Origin: Maea johnstoni
Taxonomy: Eukaryota; Annelida; Polychaeta; Spionida; Magelonidae
Direction of reading: 5' to 3'
Assembly (NCBI GenBank): GCA_963942565.1
Contig: OZ012690.1
Span: 12,247,571-12,311,570 of the forward strand
Length of the DNA stretch: 64,000 bases
Positions 11,238 to 48,184 of this stretch are shown in pieces; positions within the stretch are counted from its first letter, which is position 1; each line of letters begins with the position of its first letter. Under the pieces are notes generated by a model. It was not told the origin of the DNA, made no database searches, and worked only from the letters and a program-made list of their open reading frames with translations. Both the position numbers and the translations under genes were made by a program.

Positions 11238-11743
11238 CAGGGTCTTAGCCAGGGTTGTAAAAAATGCCCTTCTCAACAGCAATCACAGTATTTCTGCCTG
11301 TCCAGATGTATTTACTCAGCTTTTCCTGAATCCTTTAGCCAACTACCTTTAACCCTTCCAATGCTAAGGCTACTTTCGTCCAAAGCATGAGAACGCAAAT
11401 ATTTTTGAAAATCATCTTAACCCTGTCATCTTGGTATTCATTGGGTAGCTCTCGCTGAGTACTCTCAGATGAGTACCCATTTGCCAGGGTTTCAGTAATT
11501 TTTCAGGATTTTTGCATCATTTTTTAATTGCCAAATTAGCCACCAGCAGCATAAGGGTTAATACCTAAAGCGTCAAAAAAGGCAAATTATACTTCAGTCT
11601 TAGATGTTTATTTTAGGAAGAGGTTTGGTCATTATCCCCCAAAACGGAGAATTTTCATAAAAATTTTAGCCTGTTTGAAAAGCAGTTTTTCAGGAAACTA
11701 CCTGTCCAAAAGACATGTTGGGCAGGTCCTGACAAAGTCCCTG
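11238..11743. mobile_element. hAT-type MITE family D, copy 3, split by a family A MITE
   Basis: The left part starts CAGGGTCTTAGCCAGG. The right part ends with the AAAGACATGTTGGGCAGGTC body and GTCCCTG. Removing the family A insertion at 11349-11561 leaves about 293 bp, the usual family D length. The host element is therefore older than the insertion. Confidence 0.8.
11349..11561 (+). mobile_element. TTAA-MITE family A, copy 4 (nested)
   Basis: TTAA at both ends, inserted into the hAT MITE at 11238-11743. Confidence 0.88.
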
Positions 11744-11750
11744 ATTCTAG

Positions 11751-12006
11751 AGAAAATTTTGAGACCCCCTCTTTCTACCCTTTCTGCACCCCATATTTAT
11801 AGAGTGAGAGATGATATATTATCAATAAAGTGAAAGGGTGAGGTTGAGAACCCCCATTTTACCCCCTCTTTTGCTGGTAGAAAATTTTGAGACCCCCTCT
11901 TTCTACCCTTTCTGCACCCCATATTTATAGAGTGAGAGATGATATATTATCAATAAAGTGAAAGGGTGAGGTTGAGAACCCCCATTTTACCCCCTCTTTT
12001 GCTGGT
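11751..12006. repeat. exact 128-bp direct duplication
   Basis: AGAAAATTTTGAGACC starts at 11751 and 11879, and I see no difference between the two 128-bp units. It is the youngest event in an otherwise degenerate array, or an assembly duplication. Confidence 0.92.
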
Positions 12007-12261
12007 AGAAGTTATGAGTTGATGGGATCCTGGCGATCACAAATGTCATATTGTATAAGTTGGTTTTTGGTCTAGATAATAGGTAATTTTACATTTCAGT
12101 ATTGATATGGTATCATATGAATATAGAACATTATATGGAGTATTGTAATATATATATATTTAATTTCACACATATTGTCACATTTATTGTCACTGCAGAT
12201 TTACTAGGAAAGAATACTATGGTTGGATGTTTATCTGTCTCTGTTTCCTAAGAGGAAATAT

Positions 12262-12474
12262 TTAACCCTTCCAATGCTGAGGCTACTTTCGTCCAAAGCA
12301 TAAGAATGCAAATTTTCTTGAAAATCATCGAAACCCTGTCATGTTGGTATTCATTGGAAAGCTCTTGATGAGTACTCTCAGATGAGTACCCATTTGCCAG
12401 GGTTTTGGTCATTTTTCAGGATTTTTGCATCATTTTGTATCGACCCAAGTAGCCACCAGCAGCATAAGGGTTAA
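12262..12474 (+). mobile_element. TTAA-MITE family A, copy 5
   Basis: Intact TTAA at both ends and a full-length body. Confidence 0.88.
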
Positions 12475-12778
12475 CATGAAAGCATTGCACCTTATTCAAG
12501 TGATTTTTTCTCTCATGCTACCCATTCCATTAGATAATTATTATTTATTATTATTCCTGTTCAAAAGGATAAAATGGTTTGACTATGTTGTTATTTTGAT
12601 AGTAAATACATGACGTGAATGCTTCAAAAATATTTATTTTGACTTATAAGTCTGTTTTATGCCAACAAAGATGTGTCTAAGAATAGAGAAATATTTCACA
12701 AATATATTTCATGGAGAATTGATTCCCATAAATGGGAAGAGTTCTCTTTGGAAAGTTTCAGTGTTTTCATCATGATAC

Positions 12779-12993
12779 TCAACCCTTGCGATGCAGAGTA
12801 TACTTTTGTCCAAAGCACAAGAATGCAAAGATTTTTTGAAAATCATCTTAACCCTGTCATGTCGGTATTCATTGGATAGCTCTCGCTGAGTACTCTCATA
12901 TGAGTACCCATTTGCTAGGGTTTCAATCATTTTCAAGGATTTTTGCATCAATTTGTATTGGCCAAATTAGCCACCCAGCAGCATAAGGGTCAA
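12779..12993 (+). mobile_element. TTAA-MITE family A, copy 6
   Basis: Full length; both terminal TTAA copies are mutated (TCAA at each side). Confidence 0.8.
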
Positions 12994-12999
12994 GATAGA

Positions 13000-13204
13000 C
13001 ACATTTACCCATCCTGCTTGGAGATCTCCACGACATGTGTCGCCTGAATCTTTGATACTTTTGAAATCATGGTAAAAATCAAAATACATTATAAAGGGAG
13101 TTTTTGGTATGTTTCTGAACAACATTTCTCTTTCAATTTTCTTTTCTAAGAATCCGCCAAAACTAACTCAATGTTTTGGCCACTACAAGCATGAATGGGT
13201 GAAG
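13000..13204. mobile_element. TTAA-MITE family B, degenerate copy
   Basis: The AACATTTCTCTTTCAA core and a GCATGAATGGGT end are recognisable; the left end is eroded. Confidence 0.55.
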
Positions 13205-13215
13205 AAAAAAAAGGA

Positions 13216-13429
13216 TTAACCCTTCTGATGCTGAGGTTACTTTCGTCAAATGCACAAAAATGCGAAAAAAATATGAAAATCATCCTAACCAAGTCATCTG
13301 GGTATTCATATGAAAGCCCTCATTAAGTGCTATCAGATGAGTACCCATTTGCCATGGTTTCGGTAATTGATTAGGTTTTTTGCATCATTTTGTAATGGTC
13401 AAATTAGCCACCAGCAGTGTAAGGATTAA
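13216..13429 (+). mobile_element. TTAA-MITE family A, copy 7
   Basis: TTAA at both ends; it carries many substitutions and looks older than most copies. Confidence 0.85.
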
Positions 13430-13815
13430 CTTGATTTTATATAAATCATGACTTTGCCCCAAGCCATGATGAAGTAAGGTTCCACAAATATTGATTGCAA
13501 TTTTGTTATGTTTTTCAATCAAGATCTGATGTGTATATGTTTGTTATGTAGACAATATCTTTTTTTTTTATATAGATTATGTTTTGCCAGCTTAGGAATG
13601 TCTGTGAAATATCAATAAGGTCACAGATTATAACTAATAAGGAAATTCCAGGTATTTCAAGTTTTCATTTAGTGTATGGTTGTTATAAAACTAAATGATG
13701 ATGGTCACACCAATTTTATACGTATTTGCTCTCCTTAGATGGTATGTTGAAATTGCATATTAAACTCCTTCCTCCAGTGATCCTGCATAGAATATCTGGA
13801 GAAGCTAGAGAACTT

Positions 13816-14030
13816 ATAACCCTTCCAATGCTGAGGCCACTTTCATCCATGGAATCAAAATGCAATAAGTCTTGAAAATCATTTAAACCCTGTCATGTTG
13901 GTATTCATCTGAAAGCTCTCGCTGAGTGCTCTCAGATGAGTACCCATTTGCCATGGTTTCAGTCATTTTTCAGGTTTTTTGCATGTTTTTGCATTGGCCA
14001 AATTAGCCAATAGCAGCGCAAGGGTTTTAA
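13816..14030 (+). mobile_element. TTAA-MITE family A, copy 8
   Basis: Full length with eroded target duplications (TATAA left, TTTTAA right). Confidence 0.82.
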
Positions 14031-14261
14031 ATGGTATTTAGTTTGACAGTTATTCTTGTGTTTCCTCGTGAAGAGAAAATGATTGGATGTAAGGTCATTG
14101 AAACAATGGCATTGTATATAAGTGGTGGATTATTACTATACGTGATAGACAAACATTTCCTATCTTCGCATTTCATATTGAAATGTCCGTTTGACATGAA
14201 TGTTTGTGTTCCTTCATAGAATGGTACAAATGCCCTGGGTATATTGTCATGAGATTATTGA

Positions 14262-14535
14262 TATATCCATTCATACCTTGAAGTCACCTTGGCAAGGGCG
14301 TTATCTGGATCTATGGTACTTTTAAAGAAACTTAGATGCTGAGGCTACTTTCGTCCAAAGTGCAAGGAAGCAAAACTCTTTGAAAACCACCTAAACCCTC
14401 TCATGTTGGTATTCATTGGATAGCTCTTGTTGAGTACTCTCAGATGAGTATGAATATGCAAGGGTTTCAGTCATTTTCCAGGTTTTTGTATCATTTTGTA
14501 TTGGCCAAACTAGCCACCAGCAGCATAAGGGTTAA
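14262..14535 (+). mobile_element. family B fragment followed by family A copy 9
   Basis: A family B left end (CCATTCATACCTTGAAG to about 14334) runs directly into a family A body that lacks its first bases. The right TTAA is at 14532-14535. This suggests insertion followed by loss of the junction. Confidence 0.7.
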
Positions 14536-15043
14536 GTATGAATTCACAATGGTTTTGAATGTAGTTTGTGAAATCACCAATTGGGTTCTGATTGAGTATT
14601 CTCTTTCAAACAATTTCAGACATGTTTGAGTTTCTAATCAGAGTGTACTGTGGTCTTCCTTAGAAATAAGGATGTCGAAGAAATTTACATTTGTCTAATT
14701 TGGGCACACAATATCTAAATCCTGGCTAAGACCTTGACACTCAGTGTTACATTCTATTGTTTTGTCTGAATATATCATTCTCATGTAAATCAAATATTTT
14801 GACATAATTTTAAACAAGATATATTTAAGGTAATCTCCATGACTATTCATTTTTGGACATTTTTCTATCAACCATAATTATCGCCTTGGCTTTATAAAGT
14901 GGTGTGAGGCATGCATCTTAGAATTTGGAATTATTTTCACTGTAAGCCATGATCGATTAAGATCATTGTATACAGCAATATTTAAAATCTAAAAACTAAG
15001 ATATCAACCCCTTTGTTTAGGGGCTATGCATGGTCTTTTATGA
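14536..15043. other. unassigned intergenic stretch
   Basis: Nothing recognisable except a short hAT family C end-like phrase (AAATCCTGGCTAAGACC) near 14722. Confidence 0.45.
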
Positions 15044-15256
15044 TTTATCCTTATGCTGCTGGTGGCTAATTTTGCAAGTACAATATGATGCAAAAAACCT
15101 GAAAAATTACTGAAACCCTGGCAAATGGGTACTCATCTGAGAGTACTCTGCGAGAGATATCCAATGAATACCAACATGACAGGGTTTCGATGGTTTTCAA
15201 AAATCTTTGCATCCTTGTCCTTTGAACAAAATTAGCCTCAGCATTGGAAGGGTTAA
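15044..15256 (-). mobile_element. TTAA-MITE family A, copy 10
   Basis: Full length; the left TTAA is mutated to TTTA. Confidence 0.85.
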
Positions 15257-15563
15257 AAGTCATAAGTTGACAAACTAGTGAATATCTTCCCATTCATATT
15301 TTCTTATCAATTTCTTGATCAGTTTCTTTATCAGGTGTTGTCTCTCAGTCTCTCATTGAATATACTCAACTCATTTATATATATTTGGGGAACTCTATGT
15401 TAAAAGATTGTGAATGACTCTTTGGGTTTGTGCCATGGCAACTATTGCCATGGTAGGATTATTGTCATAGTAACTGTATTCATGACTTCATGACTGGTTG
15501 TAGGGTTGTAGGTTGATTCCTGATGGATATTTCTCCTTCAAATATTTTCCAGTATCTGTCAAA

Positions 15564-15774
15564 TTAACCCTTCCGATGCTGAGGCTACTTTCGTCCAAAG
15601 TACAATGACGCAAATATTTCTGAAAACCAACCAAACCCTGTCATGTTGGTACTCATTTGAAAGCTCACACTGAGTACTTTCATATGAGTACCCATATGCC
15701 AGGGTTTCGGTGATTTTCCAGGATTTTTGCATTATTTTGTATTGGCCAACATAGCCACCAGCAGCATAAGGTTG
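15564..15774 (+). mobile_element. TTAA-MITE family A, copy 11
   Basis: Left TTAA intact; the right end is eroded to AAGGTTGA. Confidence 0.85.
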
Positions 15775-15808
15775 AAAAGATGCTTTGTTTGGAATATATC
15801 AGCTACAT

Positions 15809-16008
15809 NNNNNNNNNNNNNNNNNNNNNNNNNNNNNNNNNNNNNNNNNNNNNNNNNNNNNNNNNNNNNNNNNNNNNNNNNNNNNNNNNNNNNNNNNNNN
15901 NNNNNNNNNNNNNNNNNNNNNNNNNNNNNNNNNNNNNNNNNNNNNNNNNNNNNNNNNNNNNNNNNNNNNNNNNNNNNNNNNNNNNNNNNNNNNNNNNNNN
16001 NNNNNNNN
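15809..16008. other. assembly gap (200 N)
   Basis: Exactly 200 N, the usual placeholder for a gap of unknown size. Apparent open frames across it are meaningless. Confidence 0.99.
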
Positions 16009-16248
16009 TGAAAAGCCATCCCACAATATTGGTAATTCCCTGCCTATTTATAATTCTATTCATTTTTCAGGTAGCATATCAAACCATAATTCTTTTCATA
16101 CAATAAAAATACAATGACTTTCCTCCATACGCATCATTCGTTTTTCACATTTCACAGACATTGCATAATCACAAATAAAAGTGGCGTTCACTAATCAAGG
16201 TTCATCAATACATGTATACATGTTGACAATTACACCTTCATTGACCCA

Positions 16249-16464
16249 TTAACCCTTTTGATGCTGAGACCACTTTCGTCCAAAGGACAAAGACTCGAAG
16301 TTTTCTGAAAACAATCTAAACCCTGTCGTGATGGTATTCATTGGATAGCTCTCATTGCGTTCTTTCAGATGAGTACCAATGTGCCAGGGTTTCAGTCAAT
16401 CTTTTTTAGGTTTTTGCAGGCATTTTGTACTTGCCAAATTAGCCACCAGCAGCACAAGGGTTAA
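16249..16464 (+). mobile_element. TTAA-MITE family A, copy 12
   Basis: TTAA at both ends. It is 826 bp beyond the ATG13 stop codon. Confidence 0.85.
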
Positions 16465-17289
16465 CTGAGTGTCCAGATCATAAGTTTTGCTGATATCAAA
16501 TTCACCCTAGTCACTTGGGTTTATTTGCAATTAATACAGTCTAAACTTATCTAAATTCACAATTTTTCTCTGAAAACAATACTCAGCCTGGCAATACTAG
16601 TAGGAAAACCTACCAATTCACATCTGTGGCATTCAAAGAGGTGGCATGTCTATTTTGGTTTTATCACTCTGACAAAAACATCCTTTGAAAAATATGTGAT
16701 GGAGAAATGCATGTCAAAACCAACTTACAACTCTTCTTCAATTTTTCTTCCAAATTCTTGCCCCCTTAGCAAGTTATTTTCCAAACTACCATGCCTAAAA
16801 AAAACCTTCACAATTGTTATCAAACTACGATACTTATATCAATTACATTTAAGAGTAAGGGATCAAATCACAATATTATTGAAGGAGACTTGTGGTTTAG
16901 GTTCTGATACATATTTCTTCTTTAATTACTTCCCAATGAATACTCTGGGCACACATATATTAGCTACATTGTATTGATGATTTTGGGCACTCAAGACAGG
17001 ACTGAGTTAACCCATTGTTGCTTGCAGCACCTACAATTGGCCAGACATTTTTGGTGATAACTCTGACAAATCCAAATTTAAGAAGTAATTTGTATGGAGA
17101 ATCCTCAACTGGACACGCCCAACAGCTCTCCTACAAACAAATATGTGTGCATATAAGTTTAATTCCAAGTTATTTACAAAGGTCTCACAGATTGAGAAGA
17201 CACTTGCCTAAGGGTTAAGTATGATTGGTTAGGACCATAAAAATGGGTTGTTCCTGGGTTGGGAAGTTCTTGGTCCTCAGCACATATTA
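16465..17289 (-). other. ATG13 3' flank, probable 3' UTR
   Basis: No exon is recognised. An AATAAA on the minus strand (TTTATT at about 16520-16525) is one candidate poly(A) signal, but nothing in the sequence decides it. Confidence 0.4.
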
Positions 17290-29588
<12,299 letters not shown>

Positions 29589-29929
29589 GTTCGTTGTTTA
29601 CGTTTGTCGTTTCACTACGTCGACACAAAAACAGCAACGATATCCTTGTTCTTGAGTTTCAAGGCCCTATTCAACACATCTTCCATAATTCCAGACAGTC
29701 CTCTTAAACCTAATTACTAGTGCCTAATAACACAGCCCCTATGTCATCCAATTGAGAGAAAATTTCGCCCTCCAAGATATTTTTTTTCAGATTAGGATCC
29801 ATATTGGATATTACCCACAATGCCTCAGCGGACTTACTCACTTCCGCTCAGTAGAGTCCTCACATCTCAGAGACAGCAGAACATCACAGGGAGCAGTGGC
29901 ACTGTGTTCTGCCCAGATTAGACACCAAA
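29589..29929. promoter_or_regulatory. divergent ATG13/PGAP2 promoter
   Basis: Only 341 bp separate the two start codons, which face away from each other. TACCCACAATGCCTCAGCG (29812-29830) fits the ZNF143/STAF site, and CACTTCCGC (29839-29847) fits an ETS site. Both are typical of TATA-less two-way promoters of housekeeping genes. No TATA box is seen. Site calls rest on consensus memory only. Confidence 0.7.
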
Positions 29930-43473
<13,544 letters not shown>

Positions 43474-43594
43474 AAGAGCCGTTACTAAGGACTAATAACC
43501 TCACTGCCTCCTTTGGGTGCGACATAGCGGCAACTCACATACCCTGCAGGGCCTCCTTTTTACTAGCCCCTTGGAGATATGCCACATGCCCATA

Positions 43595-43820
43595 TTAAGT
43601 CATTAGTGCTTGCATCAGCCAAAAGCAGTCAGACAATGTTGATGATATATTTCAGGTGAACCCCATATTTGGGGAAGTATTTGAAGGAGAAATATTTAAC
43701 AAAACACTACCTACAACTTTCCTTCAAAGATTTTGTAAATAGGTATCTAATTTTCAAGTGATTGTCAAAAGTATCTTAGATACAGATGAAAATTCTAGAG
43801 GAACTCACTAGTGGGTTAAA
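43595..43820. mobile_element. TTAA-MITE family B, copy 4
   Basis: GTCATTAGTGCTTGCATCAG start, central AAATATTTAACAAAACACTA region and CACTAGTGGGTTAA end; the left TTAA is lost. Confidence 0.7.
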
Positions 43821-44050
43821 ACGTCCTTTTGTTTGCACAAAAAGGCCTAAACTTTAGGACTGAAACAAATGTTGGAAAAACTTTTGTCTCTGATGATAAG
43901 ATACAGTGTTAAGATACATAATTTATAAACTCCTTTGGGGAACTATCCACTGAACTCTTTCACCAACAAGAAGCTTTTGTTCAAAATGTGACCCCTGCCT
44001 TGCCCTAATATTTATTCATGCATTAACCCCAAATGAATAGAGAAGTTAAC

Positions 44051-44281
44051 TTAACCCATTAATGCTCACAGCGACCAAAAACAGCCTGCTAACTTTGATG
44101 AAATCTCTCAGGCAAAAGCATGAAAAGAAAAATATTTGATGGAGACATGTTAATCAGAACATTACCAACAACTCTCCATCAGATATTTTTAAAGATCAGT
44201 CTTAATTTCCAAGTTATTGTCAAAAGTATCAAAGATCCAGACGAATATTTCAAGAGGAACTCTTAAGCATTAATGGGTTAA
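44051..44281. mobile_element. TTAA-MITE family B, copy 5
   Basis: TTAA at both ends with TIRs CCCATTAATGCT and AGCATTAATGGG; one of the best preserved family B copies. Confidence 0.9.
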
Positions 44282-44471
44282 GCAATTTTCTCTGAGCATT
44301 CTATTTGTCTTAACATGTTTTTAAGCAATGTCTGACTGCTCACTAGTTCATAGTATAGTGTAGGAATTTTAGATCAGCTTTACACTTGTGCGCTAAATTT
44401 CTGTAAACCTCTACACAGTAGGGTACATGAATACCACTATGTCACACCCTACACTTAACCGAATATCAATT

Positions 44472-44643
44472 TTAACCCATTCATTCCCAGAGTAACCTGA
44501 TTATCTGACTCTGCAAAAAAGAAGCGATTTTTATGAATTGTATATGAATGAAAGCATTTTTTCAAACAAACATTTCCCCCACATACACCACAAAGTAGAT
44601 ATCTGCCAGATAACCCAAGTTATCTTTGGATTAATGGGTTAGA
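44472..44643. mobile_element. short TTAA-flanked family B relative
   Basis: TTAACCCATTCATTCCC start and GGATTAATGGGTTAG end; about 170 bp. Confidence 0.65.
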
Positions 44644-44678
44644 TTTTAGGAAACTAGAAGTCTGAAATCCACCTCCAT

Positions 44679-45115
44679 TAACCCATCGATGCCTGTTGAG
44701 GCTGAGAAAATGCCCGACTACTTTTGCGATATCCATTTTGATAGACAGTATTAGGAAAGTATTTGAGGGAAGAATGTTAATAACAACTGAATTTACTGCT
44801 CTCATTCAAATATCTTAAATATTTAACCCTTCCAATGCTAAGGATTCTTTCATCCAAAGCACAAGGATGCAAAGATTTTTGAAAATCATCTAAACCCTGT
44901 CATGTTAGTATTCATTAGAAAGCTCTCGCTGAGTACTCTCAGATGAGTACCCATTTGCCAGGGTTTGAGTAATTTTTCGGGGTGTTTTTGCATCTTTTTG
45001 TATTGGCCAAATTAGCCACCAGCAGCATAAGGGTTAAGCTGAATTCCCAAGTTACTTGTAAAATATATCATTGAGATGACAGTTGTAAGGGTAGCTCTAG
45101 GCATGACTGGGTTAA
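44679..45115. mobile_element. TTAA-MITE family B, copy split by family A
   Basis: Left half 44679-44822 (TTAACCCATCGATGCCTG) and right half 45038-45115 (ending CATGACTGGGTTAA) surround family A copy 20 (44823-45037). Confidence 0.75.
44823..45037 (+). mobile_element. TTAA-MITE family A, copy 20 (nested)
   Basis: TTAA at both ends, inserted into a family B element. Confidence 0.88.
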
Positions 45116-45339
45116 CCCACTAACACTCAGTGTTTCTAGAAGGTATCGTCTGCTACTCTCATACTTTTGATAATAACTTTTGAATAAAGCGAAAATTCAC
45201 AAAATATTTGAAGGAGAGTTGTTGCTTGGCTCCTGATCAACATTTCTCTTTCAAATGTTTTCAAGAAAATGCTTTTGTGAATAAGATATTTCCAAAATCG
45301 TCAGGCCTCTTTTGGCCCCTCTGAGTGTAAATGGGTTAA
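45112..45339. mobile_element. TTAA-MITE family B, copy 6
   Basis: Shares its left TTAA with the preceding family B element; right TTAA at 45336-45339. Confidence 0.88.
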
Positions 45340-45543
45340 TATGATCTAGTGTATAAGGTACATGGATGTGTAGAGAACAGGGGCCTTGTGTTATGACAGG
45401 GTAACAGGGCTGGATTGTATTGCTGTCCATTCAGTGTATGAGAAGTGACATCACTATCTTCTCTAAATCAAAAACATCGAAACCTAGGGGGTGTGGTGGA
45501 TCTCAACCTATATTTCCACACTTAGATAATAAGAATCGTAAAA

Positions 45544-45857
45544 CAGGGTCTTAGCCAGGATTTAGAAACTGGGTGCTCAAAATTGCCATATGTTAAATTT
45601 GTAGGCGTCCAAATATTTAAGGGGGACCACCATATACTCAGATTTCAACCATAAACATGTATGAATTTATCAAAATAATCTATGATATACTTATGCAATG
45701 TCATGGGAATTATCTGGAGATGAAAGAAATCAGTTATATGCTTGAGATTGACATTTTGAGAAATTCATCACAAAATATTTTGGGTGTCCTGAGGGGTACT
45801 TTTTAAGGGTTTGGGTGTCCAAAAAGACACCCAGACGCCCTGCTGGCTAAGACCATG
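45544..45857 (-). mobile_element. hAT-type MITE family C, copy 10
   Basis: Flanks TCGTAAAA and TCGTAAAG are a 7/8 target duplication around CAGGGTCTTAGCC and GCTAAGACCATG. Confidence 0.9.
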
Positions 45858-45865
45858 TCGTAAAG

Positions 45866-46375
45866 GACTCCTCAGAGTAGAGGTCAGTAGTGGTTCTCCG
45901 TATGATAGCAGGCACCATTAGTGTTGGGAAAAAACTATTGCATCATTTCAGATGTTTACTGGTACTGCTTAATGGTATAGAATTGATTTTCTGAAAGCAG
46001 TAACGTTAAAAATGATGTTGAGATATTATATCATCAAGGAAATATCGTTTTTATTCTTTCGTAATATTTTAAAAGTACTAATCCTTACCACAAAGCTCCG
46101 CGATAGGTCTAACCTTTACTTGTAGGAGTTAGATTAGACCCAATCTCACTCCTTAAATCAAACAGGCAGAGTTCACATTTGCTTTGATCTTCACATTTTT
46201 GACCAGTCTAATAATAACTTGTAAGAATAACATTAGACCAGGTCTCATTCTTTTAGTGAAATGGCCAGAACAGGTACTGTCTACTTGTCTCTACAGCTTC
46301 TTGACAGGTCTGTATCTCACTTGTTAAAGTGAAATTAGACCAGGCCTAGTCAATTCTAAGCTTTCATCGCCTCTT
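45866..46375. other. unassigned stretch
   Basis: TTAGTGTTGGGAAAAAAC (about 45918) resembles a hAT end, but no matching right end was found. Nothing else is recognised. Confidence 0.4.
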
Positions 46376-46616
46376 TTAACCCATTAATGCTTAGGAGTTC
46401 CTCCAGCAACTGTCGTCTGGATCTATGATACTTTTTTCATTATCATTGGAATTAAGAATGATTTTACAAAATAGTTGAAGGATAGTTATTGATGATGTTC
46501 TGATGAACATTTCTCCTTCAAATATTTTTCTACAAGTGCGTTTGCCTGCAAGATTTCATCAAAATTGTCAGGCTGCTTTTGACCGCTGTGAGCATTAATG
46601 GATTAATTTTACTCTA
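46376..46616. mobile_element. TTAA-MITE family B, copy 7
   Basis: TTAA at both ends with TIRs CCCATTAATGCT and AGCATTAATGGA. Confidence 0.88.
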
Positions 46617-46786
46617 GCTGCAAGGTATGTCTAAATGTTACTAGGATAAGCATATATCTGGCAGTAAAGGATTTAAGTATCATGATGTTGACTTGCTTGT
46701 TTGAATTTAGTGAATCTGATGATTACTTAGGGCTCTCCTTCATCTAGACTTGCTTCAGGTCTGTGTTTAATGGCAGCCTACAGATG

Positions 46787-47187
46787 TTAACCCTTCCAAT
46801 GCTGAGGCTGCATTCGTCCAAAGCACAAGAACACTTAAATCTTTGAAAACCATCGAAACCCTGTCATGTTGGTATTCATTTGAAAGCTCTCGCTGAGTAC
46901 TCTCAGATGAGTACCCATTGGCCAGGGTTTTGGTCATTTTTCAAGATTTTTTGCACAATTTTGTGTTGGCTGAATTAGCCATCAGCAGCATAAGGGTTAA
47001 TCCTTTGCAATACAAAATAATGCAAAAAACCTGAAAATTACCGAAACCCTGGCAAATGGGTACTCATCTGAAAGTACTCAGTGAGAGCTATCCAATGAAT
47101 ACCAACATGACAGGGTTTAGATGGTTTTCAAAGAGTTTTGCATCTTTGTGCTTTGGGCGAATGTAGCCTCAGCATTGGAAGGGTTAA
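46787..47187. mobile_element. family A copies 21 and 22, abutting head to tail
   Basis: A full plus-oriented copy (46787-47000) is followed at once by a minus-oriented copy (47001-47187) missing its CCCTTATGCTGCTGG end. The second probably inserted at the shared TTAA or was lost in part by recombination. Confidence 0.8.
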
Positions 47188-47971
47188 GTGATGCAAAAGA
47201 GTCTCACCTGATTATTGTTTTCTATTGTTATTGATGATTATTGTGGGATATTTGGATTCCCAAATTTTGTGTTTTTATTAATTTTTTGTCATTATCAGTT
47301 ATCTCTGCAATATTTTATCCATAGGTTGTTTGCCCGAAATTGCTTTGTATGTTAGTTTTTAACGATTGTGCGAATTTGTGTGTACATATATATGGGCAAA
47401 TGCAGTCCATTTTTACATATTTTATTATGTAGTATTAGTATTATGTGGAATACAAGTTGATCCAATGTTTATAAAGTCATTTTTTGCTCAGTGTCATGGT
47501 TATCTGCAAACCCTTTTGAATATCTCAGAAAATGAGTGCAATATTCCAAAAGAAAGTATGGGTATGTTTAATTTATTTGAGAGAAGATACAACAGCTTTA
47601 AATGACACTCAAAGCGTGAGGAAGGTTCATGAAGCTGATATTATTGGATAAATGGGTGTTATATTTTATGATATTTCTTATTATTACTATGTATTGTTTA
47701 AAAATAGATGTAAAATCCATATTGTTAGTTTTACAATTTGAGGAAGGGGATCGGCTAGTTATATTAACTGTGTAGCCAACCCTACCTTTTATTTTGTTTT
47801 GTGGCTGAATATTCCAATTTTAGTATTCATCCCCTTATATTGTATGCTAGGTGGTGTTGACACTCGAACCCCGGGGACAGTGCGTGCTTATTGTGATTCT
47901 AATTCCCCTACCAATTATCCTAGGGACAAAATATGGAATGACGGAGATTTGTTTTCATCCAAGCACTAATG
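47188..47971. other. unassigned stretch
   Basis: One open frame (47366-47605) has no recognisable features. Nothing else is seen. Confidence 0.4.
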
Positions 47972-48184
47972 TTAACCCTTATGCTGCTGGTGGCTAATTT
48001 TGCCAATACAAAATATTGCTAAAATCCTGAAAAATCACCGAAACCCTGGCAAATGGGTACTCACCTGAGAGTACTCAGTGAGAGCTATCTAATGAATACC
48101 AACATGACAGGGTTTGGATGGTTTTCAAAGATTTTTGCGTTATTGTGCTTTGGACGAAAGTAGCCACACCATTGGAAGGGTTAA
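47972..48184 (-). mobile_element. TTAA-MITE family A, copy 23
   Basis: TTAA at both ends. Confidence 0.88.

Larger units (their letters stand above)
10315..12006. repeat. degenerate 80-130 bp tandem array
   Basis: Units of the form CCCCTCTTTTGCCCCTTTCT, then GCACCCCTCATTT, then AGGGTAAGATAA recur at least ten times with heavy divergence and irregular spacing. MITEs at 10615 and 11238 were inserted after the array formed. Confidence 0.7.

Noticed and set aside
15727-16117. Open frames across the N run
   Set aside because: They consist of unknown bases.
45918-45960. hAT-like left end TTAGTGTTGGGAA
   Set aside because: No matching right end or target duplication was found.
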